A stretch of 64,000 nucleotides of DNA from Hydractinia symbiolongicarpus (taxonomy: Eukaryota > Cnidaria > Hydrozoa > Anthoathecata > Hydractiniidae), in NCBI RefSeq assembly GCF_029227915.1, contig NC_079882.1, forward strand, positions 26,045,001-26,109,000, read 5' to 3'. Below the pieces are notes generated by a model. The model searched no databases. It was not told where the DNA came from and was given only the letters and a program-made list of their open reading frames with translations. This document shows, piece after piece, positions 43,828 to 55,342 of this stretch (the first letter of the stretch is position 1; each line of letters starts with the position of its first letter). Made by a program: the position numbers and the translations under genes.

Positions 43828-46800
43828 ATGATGCATAGAACTTTATCAAGATTTCATTCGGTAGCAATGCGACCAAATATTAGGGTAAGTTTATGCTGCT
43901 TGGAAATTTGTAAACTTCACGAGGCCTAAAAAACTAAGCAATTATTGTGGAAAGTTTATCATTTCTAGACGATAATAGTTTAGTAGGCGACGTTTCTGTA
44001 GATCCTTCTAAGCAACTAAGCAACTAAGCAATTTGTAAGCAACACCAAAAAATTAATTAAAAGACAAAGGTTAAACAACATGATTATAAAGACAACAAAG
44101 TTTCAAAGACTTGCCTTGCTCGAAAAATCATACGATGTCTCAAACGACAAAACGTGATTAAAGCAGAAGTTTGACTAACTGAAAACAAACTATTAAAAAT
44201 TTAGGATTCTCGATAATGTAATCAATAAGCAACAAGAAAGTAAATAAACGAACGTACGCAATATTAGAATCAGAAATCTTTTTGGGTTGCGTGTGAAAAA
44301 GGTGTGTTGTTAGCTTCACAATGACGTAATTCATGATTTTGGGATTAACTAGCCCCATTTGTGCATTGGAAAATATGTATATTAAAACATTACAAAACAA
44401 AAAAGCGCAAAGGTTAATTTTTTAGTTTCAAACTGTTTAAGCTGCCTTTACACTTACAATAATACTAACTTATTGTAATGTGGCGTAACAACTTAGAAAT
44501 ATAAAGAAAAGAAGAAAAAGCAAGAAAAGCTTCCTATGTTTTTCAGAAAAGGATTTCTTTGTAAATTACAAATTTAACTCAAAGTTCTGGCGATAACAAA
44601 TTAAAGGCCCGAGCACACAACACACTTTTTTGTCGTGCTCGTACGTGGCTAAAAAAAGGCTAAAAATGACTTTTGAATTATATTTTTACTAGTTCTTATT
44701 ATTTTTTATTTTTTAGAACTTTATGACTCCCAAGCCACTTTCGTATTCTTTATTTTCTTGTATTATTTGCTCAGGACAACCTCCCCATATTGGAACTGCG
44801 TTCAATGGGGGTACGGTAGGAGGGGTCAATTCGAGCAGCCGTCCTCAGACAGCAGCCGTTCAGGTAGGCAACCACTGTTGCCATGCTGTGTTCTAACAGA
44901 AAGGTTGAAATTAGGTGGTCACTGTGTCTTCAGTGGAGGTTTGATCTACCCTCCACACTACCAGAAAACATTCCCCGCCAGATTTACCAATCGAAAATTG
45001 CAGATTATTTATTTAGGCTGCCGCAGGATCATTTCGGCAGTACACAACTCCGGTGGTAAACTCGCATAATGAGTGGGACCCACTGGAGGAAATTATTGTG
45101 GGAAGAGCAGAAAATGCATGCGTCCCACCATTCACAGCAGTAGTGAAAGCTAACACTTCTGAAAAACATTGGAACTTCTATGAGAAGTATGGTGGACAAA
45201 TGTTCCCTAAAGAACATATCAAAAAGGCTGTCGAGGAAGTAGAAACATTTTGCGGCATTTTGCGCCAAGAAGGTGTTATTGTTAGACGCCCTGACATCAT
45301 TGATCACCAAAAAGTAAGAATTTTTTAGCTTTAAACAAAATTTAAGTTTTTTCATTTTCACTCTGCCATACTTGCCTTGGTGTTTCCCGCAAATGCGTAA
45401 TTTCTATTTACGTTTTTTGCTGCTGCTACTTCCATTGTCGTTTTTGTTGTTAGTGTTGTTAGTGTTGCTGTTTTTCGTTTAGGAATTTAGTACTCCAGAT
45501 TTTACTTCCACTGGGATGTACGCAGCTATGCCACGTGATATCATTATCACCATTGGCAACGAATTAATTGAGGCACCTATGGCATGGAGAAGTCGATTCT
45601 TTGAGTATCGTGCATATCGTGCATTGATGAAGGAATATTTTTTGAAAGGTGCTAAATGGACGACAGCGCCAAAACCTACCATGTCAGATGAATTATATGA
45701 CCAAGTAAATGCCTGAATACCTTATCTACAAACAAAAAAAATATTTTTTAGCTGTCTTATTGCATTGTCTCCATCATTTCTTACTTAGGATTATCCGATA
45801 AAAAATGTGTTGGATAGACATGCGTTAGCAGCACAAGGTAGATTTGTAACAACAGAGCATGAGCCATGCTTTGATGCTGCAGATGTTATGAGAGCTGGCA
45901 AAGATTTATTCGTGCAAAGAAGCCAGGTATTATAAACAAAGGTTTTTAATTCATCATTTCATTCAAGAAATGTTGAATACGTTGTGCAATCTCTGTGACA
46001 TGATTCAGAAGATACACAGAATTTTATCAAAACAACAATTTTATGAATTGGCAGAAAATTTGATTCTAAAGTCCAACTACGATGTGTGTGTGCTAGAAGG
46101 AGAGATTTCTATCCTCCTAATTGCGTGTTGATATACCAGACAACATTTTAACTTGCTGGTGTGAAATAGTTCTGATTCCTTTCTTATCACAAAAATTATT
46201 AACATCATTTATATAGATTTTGCCGTAATCGACTTCCTAAGAAAAACTCCTGTTTCAGGTCACAAACATGATGGGTATTGATTGGATAAAGCGTCACCTT
46301 GGTGACAAATATAACGTTCATGTTCTGTCCTTTCAAGATCCCAACCCAATGCATATAGACGCAACATTTAATATGATCGGAGAGGGCTTGGTTATTGTTA
46401 ATCCTGACCGTCCATGCAACGAGTTGGATTTTTTTCATAAAGCTGGCTGGAAGACAGTAACAGCACCAGAGCCTGTTATACCTGATTCTCACCCATTGTG
46501 GATGAGTTCAAAATGGTTAAGTATGAACGTCTTAATGCTTGATGAGAAAAGAGTTGTTGTGGACACTGATGAAATCCCCATACAAAAAGTATGTCAAGCT
46601 TGTTTTGTTTATACTTTTTTCAGAAAAGATAAAAAAATGTTAAGTTTAAATTACATGATTTTCGTAAGGTCCAAGCTCGTCCCCAGGGGTTCTTGCTCTC
46701 AAGTAAGTTTTAACAACTGTAACAAACCCTGGGGACGAGGTTGTGTAGGGTCGCACGTAACTTTGTTGTAGATCTTAAAACTTGTGACTTTAATACCAAC

Positions 46801-47299
46801 AAATATTTAACATAATGAATTTACAGTCGAACCTATAACGACCACCTGTATAAGAAAGCAACCTATCATAAATACCATATTTGACGCGACCACTATTTTT
46901 TATTCCACAGACAAAATAATAGAAAATGTCCCTCACTTTTTTACCGCTAAACGAGTGCGTAGTAAAGCATTAATGTTTAAATTAAAATTGCATAACTTAG
47001 AGACTACAGCGCTAGCATAATGCTTAAATCTCAAGTAGTTTCTTGCATCTCAGAGATTCTGGGAAGACTAAAAGGAAAAACCTGCCTGAGACGACCCCTT
47101 TTTAAGTCCCCAGAGTAGCCATTTTATAAAGGTTTGACTGTATTAACAGAATTACGCACATTTCTGTTTACAGATGTTTGAATCCCTTGGCATCAACTGC
47201 ATCAAAGTATCGATGAGACATGCCAATTCCCTGGGTGGTGGTTTTCACTGCTGGACATGTGATGTAAGAAGAGAAGGAAAATTGAAAAGTTACTTTTAA
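43828..47299 (+). CDS. GATM: Glycine amidinotransferase, mitochondrial
   Basis: Transfers the amidino group of arginine to glycine, giving guanidinoacetate, the first step of creatine synthesis, in mitochondria. Seven exons with matching phases: 43828-43884, 44717-44863, 45017-45313, 45483-45704, 45789-45926, 46259-46588, 47174-47299. Exon 1 ([19 protein letters not shown]) is basic and amphipathic like a mitochondrial presequence; exon 2 is low-complexity. The catalytic domain shows [67 protein letters not shown] (active-site His) and [17 protein letters not shown] (nucleophilic Cys). About 411 residues, close to the family's 420 or so. All active-site motifs are present, so the enzyme is probably functional. 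Intron 6 holds two MITEs. Confidence 0.95.
46672..46744. mobile_element. Short foldback element, CAACCTCG family
   Basis: CAAGCTCGTCCCCAGGGGTT at the left (46672 on) and AACCCTGGGGACGAGGTTG at the right form a 73-bp inverted pair, in GATM intron 6, partly read into the exon-6 open frame. Confidence 0.65.
46824..47140. mobile_element. pogo/Tc1-type MITE with TA flanks
   Basis: Left end CAGTCGAACCTATAACGACC; right end reverse complement CAGTCAAACCTTTATAAAAT. TA lies on both sides (46822-46823 and 47141-47142). 317 bp, no coding capacity, in GATM intron 6 just before the last exon. Confidence 0.75.
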
Positions 47300-47973
47300 A
47301 TTTTCGTAATATATTTTTCTAGTATTTTATATTGCCTATGTACAGAAATAAATAGTTCATTTATATAATCACTGTACCATATGCCGTGCGCCCACCGAAG
47401 GTGATATTTTTTTTATTCTCAATGCGGATTTTTCGCGAATTTTGTCGGGTTTTTTTATTGTGTTCTTTTTTTTTTAATTTAAAGGCTTTTTAAATGTGTT
47501 CTAAGACCTTAAACCAACAATACCATTTCAAAGCCATTTTAAACCTTTGATTCTATCCCCTTCAGTTGGCATGCGGCTTTTTAACTTGACTAATAGTTTA
47601 CTGAATTAATAATTTGTTTGTCATAGGAAGTCAGACTTTTATTTTGTTTTACATCCTTTTGAAATATGGCTTTTCATAATGGCGGCTTAACTACTAATCG
47701 ACAACATATGTATACCTCTCTTTTAATTCTCTTAAATTTTTGTTTAATGCAGTGCGTGAAGTTGTGGTTAAGGTAAATTTATTGATCCAAGGCTCCAACC
47801 AAATCAGGTTGCAGAAAAAAAAGGTTTAATAAAAAGTCTAAATTTCTCTTTTTCTTAACAATGTTCGCCTCATTTGTTCAGCTTACGGTTGAACAGGAAA
47901 TTTCAAATTGGAGAATTTGTTTTTGTTGGTACAAACTTTTTACGCCCGTTCTTACTTAAAGGGTTTTACCAAT

Positions 47974-48016
47974 AGGTATACCATGGAGGTAGAATTTCTA
48001 CCTCCATGGATATACC
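47974..48016. repeat. Near-perfect hairpin
   Basis: GGTATACCATGGAGGTAGAA followed at once by its inverse (TTTCTACCTCCATGGATATA), with a single-base bulge. Confidence 0.8.
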
Positions 48017-48930
48017 GAAATGGCAAAAAACGTTAAGACAATCTTATAAAAAGTAGTTTTAATTAGTGAATTATACAACTTCCTATATAGGAGAATAAAA
48101 TCATGTAAGACGTTCTTAATTTCCTGCATTGCAAAGCCTAAATCTGTTTCCAAAACATATAGCATGGATTTAATCTTAAAAAACGCGTTAGACTGAGGTG
48201 TACAAAAAGTTCAAAGCATTTTGTTAATACAAATAAAATCAAGGAGACTGAATTGGATATATTTGGGAACATTTTATGCAACGCTCAAACAGCTTGTTCA
48301 CATACCAACTATTGCAAATCCTCCGTGCATGCTAGGAGGATAGAAATAGTCATATGGGTGTATATTTTTTATCATTTGCTCTGGTATTACGTTTTGATAA
48401 CAATTTCTAATGAGAATATTTTGCTTTAAGGGTTAAAAGTTTCTCACAGTATTAATTTCGCGTTATATTGACTCTTTTCAAGTGTGTTTTTTAAATCTGA
48501 AAACTTTGAAATGAAAAAGCGATATTTTATTTTAAAACTTCGATCATATACGGCTTTGTCGAAAATACAAGAAAAATATGAACAAAGCGGATAATAATGT
48601 TAAGGCTAAAATCTTTACTGGTATTCTATTATTCCTGAAAAAAAACACAAAGAAATGTCGGAAAATATATCTCTTGAGGTGGAATATTTCGCAAAAACAA
48701 TCCTTGCGATATTGCAAAACTTGTACTTGCATAAGTAAAATGAGAACAACTTCAGGCTGATCATGTAAAAAAATAAGAACACCTCAAGCTGAAGCCACAT
48801 TTTTTGTTCTTATAAAATAAGTGTAATGTGTTTGCTGCAGAAAGTGTGATATGCAGAAGGCGTCCGATATGTAGAAGTATTTCTAGGAGGCCTAACAAAA
48901 ATATCAGTTGAGTGAGTATCTGTGAAATAA

Positions 48931-49028
48931 CTAGTCGTTAGCCCGTGGAAAAATCCACGGGTTCGCCCGTCGCAGCTAAGCTACCATTTTGCGTGACAGA
49001 CAGACGTGTACGGGCATTATAATATAGA
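48931..49028 (-). mobile_element. 98-bp mini-Helitron candidate
   Basis: On the minus strand the unit starts TCTATATTATAATGCCCGTA and ends in a hairpin (ACCCGTGG...CCACGGGCT) followed by AACGACTAG. The flanking bases are A before and T after, as expected for Helitron insertion between A and T with TC...CTAG ends. It is non-coding. Confidence 0.6.
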
Positions 49029-49999
49029 TATGTTTGGAATATCTCAACTTAAGCTCAACACAAGCTTTTTGTCATTAACAAAAAGCGAATCGGAGAACTT
49101 AAACCAGCTTTTTAATTGCTAGCGAAATTTAGATTTCGCGGAATTTAGTTTTGTGAATGGATATTTTCAATAAATCTCTCGAAAATATATTGTCGCAAAT
49201 AGTGAATAACTAGGATTTGAAGAAACGCATTAATAAGGAGAGGACTAGAAATACCTTGCGAAATAACGATCAAAATATTTAAAAGAAACTACACCGAGGC
49301 TCCTTAAGAAAAATTTGACTTGCATAGAACGATTTATACGCTGAACTAGTTATTGCAGGTGTTTCTTAAATGTTTCAAGAGAAAATGGAAAGATATTCGA
49401 TTAAATAAAACCGACGTCGGTTGAAAGAAAACAGGCGTCCAATGAAGAGATACAGAAGCGTAAAGAACACGCCTGGGTACGAGGTTCTATAATAGGTAGC
49501 ATATTAATTTAATTTTTTAATTTTTTCCATTTATGTGTGCAATTGTTTCATCAACTATAGCGTGAAACATTTCTTCTAAACCTTAATTCTTAATAAGACA
49601 AAACCTGTGTTATTTTTTGTACCTGTTCGAAAACATTATGACTTCTAGTATCAACCTTGAACCCTAAGGATCTTTTATCTACACAAGATGCCCTGGGGAC
49701 GAGGTTGTCCAAGTATGCTTGATTTCCAATATATGATGTATACGCGTATCATACTAAAATCAGCTGATCTGATTGAAGAAGATAGATCTTTAAGTACGAA
49801 ACGTAAAAAATGGTTTAAATCCAGTTTTTGGTGCAGTATGCTGTATCAAAAATTATTCAAATGTTAAGCAAAAGAATAGTTAGCTGTGGAAGAAATACAA
49901 AAAAAATACTGCGTCATGCTTTGTATATTGGAAATCCGGCTGTCTATAATTTTTTAAATTACATATTGGATATCTGTTTATCTTTCTTATTGTAACGAG

Positions 50000-51995
50000 C
50001 TAATTATTATTATCTTCGTTCAACGAGTCCATTGAACTCATTTTCACGCACGCGTAATCCCCAATTCCGTCGTAAGAAATAATATGTGGCGATTTTTCTT
50101 GACAATCTATCAACAGCATGACTTGCTGAAATTCATCAAAATAAGTTATCGCAAATAACAGTATAATGACCACACAAAACCATTCAGATCCATTGCTGAT
50201 CACATGAAGGGTGTAACCGCCGTCCGAAGGCATCCAATGTGCGATGTTGTGGTGTCTGGACGACTCAAAATACTGATAGCTTATCGCTGATGTGATGAAA
50301 TATGTAGCAGCTGATATAGTGAATAATAAACTCATAAACAAGCGGAAATGGCAGAGCCACATGGAGTATAAGCCATACAACGCCACTTTGTATGTAATGT
50401 GTGTTTGGAGCCATAAATACATGCAAGTAAAAATGAAGAAAATGACTGCTCCAATGTCGTGTATTTCAGAAAGATAAAACTCCTAAAAAAATTAACAGAT
50501 ATTTATTGAGTTGATAGGGAATACATTGGGATAACATTTCCACACTCACACAGTCTCAGCAGGGATGGTTCACGGTTTTTAAAGTGGCGGGGAAGGGAGG
50601 GGAAGAGGGTTGTGAGTCACAGAATAGCATGCCAAAGAAAAAATTGGATTTCGACCTCTTGAAATGGTCTCAAATTGGTTAATTTACGGTGCTTTTTTAT
50701 TCCAAATTGTAGAAATAGGACTGTCCATTTCAGAAAATTTTTCCTGCTGCGTTTCCATCTTGAGCCGTTTGTTCTTTATCGAACCTGAAGTTTACCATTT
50801 CTCGATGTATGCCTTCTTGACACATGTTTTTAATATTTGAAAAATACTACTGACGTTTTAAGATTTTAGCAAACAGTTAGAAGGAATCCCCCCATTCACT
50901 CCATTTCCCTGCGCCCTTCCCACCTTTTCTCCGCGTCGTGGTCTAGTCCAATTATTGCAAATTATAAATAGTACAATTTGTATGTATATCTTACTGTAAT
51001 GAAATGAAAAAATTTTAGTTGGAGCAAGCAGTATATTATAAGTGTTATTAAAAAATATTGACGACGTAAGCATAAAAACCATAACTTTGAATAGATTTGT
51101 GGTATCTAAATTCGATATTTTTGGAATAAAGTACCTCCTTGGTCTCTCTAAGGGTGTTTACCGAACAATAATATATTTAAACACTGCTTTCAAAGCAAAA
51201 GTTTCAACCTTTTAAAAAGAAAAATGGTTTAACTTCATTGCCAATATATATATAGAATTTTTTTCAACAGTTTGGTCGCCTTTCCAACTTAAATGTTTAT
51301 CTAACAAGACACTTAAATATTATGGATGTTTGTTTGCCTTTATTAATTACGCAATTTAGAATTAAATTAGGTAATTTAAAAGGCATGTTTTCAAATTTAT
51401 TTCTTCTAAACCAATCTTGTAAATGTTTTAGTTCTGAATGACGTCATATATTGGGTAAAACCGAAACAAAGTAGAGTCGATATACCACAACTAACAGTTC
51501 TTCGTTAATCAAATGTAGAGAAACTCACAAAAGTAAATCACCTGAATGTGTTTTACCAGTCTAAATTTGGGATGAAAACGCGGAAGACTGATGAACTAAA
51601 GCTAAAACCACATGCTACGCTGGGATACATACCTTTCTGGATTGTACATTAGCGACGATCAGAGCTCCAAACACGCTGGTCAATGCTGTTAATAATGACA
51701 AATGGTTATACTTAAAAATCTTTTCTCTATTATCTCCACAATGTCTTGCTTGGTGTTGACACTGAAAATATCTTGTAAAGTAATTAGCTAGACCAAGAAT
51801 AATGGAGATGTTCATGAGCAATGAAAAAGCGTTTGCTTCCGGGATTCTTGCACCAGTGTCGCTTATTGAAGGTAAGACAGGATATACATGTTTTTCTAGT
51901 ACAGCTATACAATACGACGCTGCGAATGCGAGAATTGTAAAGACAGTCCACATGATGGGTAAATACCCCAAACCAAACGAACAGTCTATCTCCAT
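50000..51995 (-). CDS. DRAM family membrane protein (Frag1/DRAM/Sfk1)
   Basis: Two exons: 51995-51633 (start MEIDCSFGLGYLPIMWT) and 50482-50000, joined in phase 0; 281 residues. Multiple membrane segments are visible (LPIMWTVFTILAFAASYCIA, FSLLMNISIILGLANYF, LTALTSVFGALIVANVQ, ISNGSEWFCVVIILLFAITY). Family signatures are LPSISDTGARIPE after TM1, the FGALIVANVQ segment, and HWMPSDGGYTLHVISNGSEW before the last helix. DRAM proteins are lysosomal or endomembrane regulators of autophagy; TMEM150-type relatives act at the plasma membrane, and the sequence does not decide between them. The C-terminal tail is acidic. It is slightly longer than human DRAM1/2. Confidence 0.85.
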
Positions 51996-52569
51996 AGTTG
52001 AGTTAAAGGCTTTATACAACCATACTTATATTACAATATATTTTATCTAATCGTTGTCGAAATGGAAATATCTTCTCATCATAATGTTCCTTCTTTCAGA
52101 AAAAAAATTCTCCCCACAGACACAAACCTTTTCACATAAATGCGTGGGATATAAAGACCTTTCCAGGACAAATATTTTAAACGTCTTTCGTATTATCCTT
52201 CGTAAAGAAAAATTATTTTGTCCCAAACCACCTGCTTCTCTGAATGAAGAAAAAAATAACACAAAGTTATAATCAAAATATAAAAATATTAATCTTTATG
52301 CAAATATATGCAAAGAGACGTACGCATAGATTAAATTTTATGACATTTGCTCTCACAAAAATGAATTCTTAAGTTTTACGACACTGGAAAACTGGGGGCT
52401 ATACCCTCCTCCTCCCTCACACATACACTTGTTGCTGAGTAAAAATAATACGTTAAAAAACGGTGCTGTAGGTTCTGATTCTTGTTTTCTTCTTCAAATT
52501 ATTATTTTCCTATCTATTCCGAAATCGTCATAACTAGATTTTTGTGTAGAAAATAAAATAACAAGCAAA

Positions 52570-52801
<232 letters not shown>

Positions 52802-53359
52802 AAGAATTATTCTTTTCAGTCCAAGTGTCCAACTGTATCTCAACCCCCTGAGTTCAAGTAGAAAATACGTGTATCCAAGGGGTATTTTTTTGGATAACTG
52901 TAGTGGGAGTAAATACTCATAAAAAAACCGAAAAAATAAATTTATAATTTTTTTACGATTTCTTACTCGTAAATTTGCGACGTGACAGAATATCAATTCA
53001 CATTTTTGTTGTTTTCAATAATACATAAATCAGGTGATATTTTCTTCGCTGTCAGCAAAGAAAGTACCCCTGAGGATGAGGTTGTGAAAGTCCAAACACG
53101 ATGATATCCACATGAAAGAAAAACCCGAAGAGGAAGGGGGGTCGAGGATGCTCTTTTCTCATTTAAAAAGCCTGGAGAGAGCGTTGGTTTGAACATGACG
53201 CTATTTTATTTATTATAAAATTTTGCGAGTCAATTTTTGTACTGCTATTCACAAAAAATAAGAAATTCTTTCTCGGTTCAAGTAATTCTTGGTATTTGAA
53301 TTTAAGATTTTCTTTGTCGTAGCAAAGGCTCAGTGATAATTCCTCCTGACAGTTTTTGA

Positions 53360-53403
53360 CTAACATTCGGCACAAACTGCAAAAAATCCTAGACCCTTTA
53401 GAT
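53360..53403 (-). CDS. Possible terminal exon of the lipid-transfer gene
   Basis: After an AG acceptor the phase matches the exon ending at 55343 and gives DLKGLGFFAVCAEC then a stop. A Cys-rich end matches the preceding CKECKCNVC. It is short, so chance is possible. The alternative is reading through the donor to a TGA at 55335. Confidence 0.3.
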
Positions 53404-53547
53404 CTGAAATCCAATTGCTAGTATTATACAAATATAAATAGTTCTGATTGAGCCAAAACTCCTGAAATTTTGCTGACATATCAAAGAAATTGCTTAATTA
53501 CTCGACAGAGTTGCCACCCTGAAAGGACAAATAAAGAGCTATATAGT

Positions 53548-53645
53548 CAACCTCGTTCCCAGTGCATCATGTATCTTTTCTAACATCGGTCGGCGTACAA
53601 ACATATCGTAGAAAAGGGTCAACAGGCGCCGGGAACAAGGTTGCT
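53548..53645. mobile_element. Short foldback element, CAACCTCG family
   Basis: CAACCTCGTTCCCAG at 53548-53562 and inverted CCGGGAACAAGGTTGC ending at 53645; about 98 bp. Confidence 0.65.
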
Positions 53646-55342
53646 CTATAGTATGACCAGATTTGCAAAATTTCTGACTTCCAGGGTTGACTTAAACTTT
53701 TTGTATTATAATATGCCATGTCGATACAGGACAAACTTGTCTTGTTTATCGCCCTTGCGCCGCCTTCTCCTTACGTTGGATTTAATAGAATACATTTTTG
53801 CAGAAAAAGACTGGAGCATTTTTTGTAATGGAAAATTCAAGAGTGGGCGAGCCTATTTGACAGGGACCTACTGATTGGGTCGATTATTTGCAATAACGTT
53901 TGCGGTGAATTTGTAGATTTGGTTGCGTTCAGTTTAGAAAGAAAGAAGAAAGTCACCAGTTGACACCGAACAAAAAATTAGGAGGGAGACGAACTTTAGT
54001 CATTTATAAAAAATTTTAGACATATTTTAGGTTTAAAATAAATGAGTTATCTGTAGACTTCAGCAAACTTAGAGGTACTTGTTGTCTAAAACGTTGGGAA
54101 AATTAGAAAAACTTTTTCTTAAATTTCACCTGCTCAATACTTATTGCGGAGTTTATTTTATTTTAAACAAGGAAAGAAAAATTACGTGAATGAATAAAAC
54201 TGAATAGACGAAATAAAGGGAGGATATTAAATCCTCTTATCATTAGTCGAAATGTAATCATACAACACGATCCAATTTGTTTTATTGTTTTGTAATTTTG
54301 TAATTTCCACCAACCCTGTTACCAGTTCCCTTTCGAGAAAAGTAGATATAAGGAAATGCGTATTCGCTGTTTTTAACCAATATTAAAATTAAAGAGTTTT
54401 AAACAAAAGAATCTTTTAGACAAAACACGATAATTAAAATAAAAATTATCAACATTTTTTATTTGAGATCCTATCTTGTAATAGAAATAATGCTTCTAAA
54501 AAAGATTCAGTTAGCGTCTTTTGAAATTTTTTGGGTTTTTTTTTAAATTACGTTTTCAGGTATTTTACTTTCGCAACAGAAATTTTAGCCTTCTACGGTC
54601 TACAAAGTAAAGTTTCCAGTGTAAAACCACTAAAATCTATATATAAGTCGATATATACTATTTTTTATCGAATCCGAGTTTAATAAAGCATGGCCCCCAC
54701 AAGTTAAAAATAACGTTTATTTATGATGGGATTTTTGATCCAGTAAGAAATAACATCCGATTTGAAGCTATAAAAATGTATGTGTTACCATAAAAATAAA
54801 TTTGTTACACAAAATAAAATCTGTTTGTCTTCTTTCTTTTTCTTCATAAACCTAAAAAGGAAGATATGGAATAAATAATATTTTAATGCTCATTTTGAGT
54901 AACTTTCTAGTTCCTTGTTGTTATTGACGTTTCGTGTAATTAGGGCTAAAAAACCTGGCTACAACTTTAAAAAATAGTTATTTTTGCCTCAAGTAAAAAA
55001 CAGGCACCATGAGGCAAGTAAACAGACTTTAATATTTGCTGCTTGCACTGGATGGCATGCCAGCACTATGGTACTAATCACGTCAGGTTCTCATGGTGTC
55101 GGCAATTTATAAGTGCCATTTAGAAATTTGAATCTAACTAAATAGCCGAATTAAAAAATAAACATTGACAAGGTAGGAGCCACATGTATGTACAGTAAAA
55201 AAAGGACGCAAATGATTGGTTGGTTGTGGGCGACGTTTTCGAAATTCGATCCTCTTTTTAATAATATTTGGCACAGAATTGTGGCTAAATTCTTAAAGTC
55301 TTTTATCTATTCATTTTAAATATTATAAAAAATATCACTCAC

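Larger units (their letters stand above)
47300..49999. other. Intergenic between GATM and the DRAM-like gene
   Basis: No recognisable gene. It contains a hairpin (47974-48016), an AGGAGGATAGAAAT copy (48334-48347), a mini-Helitron candidate and two GGACGAGGTTG-type ends (around 49470-49485 and 49690-49707). Confidence 0.4.
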
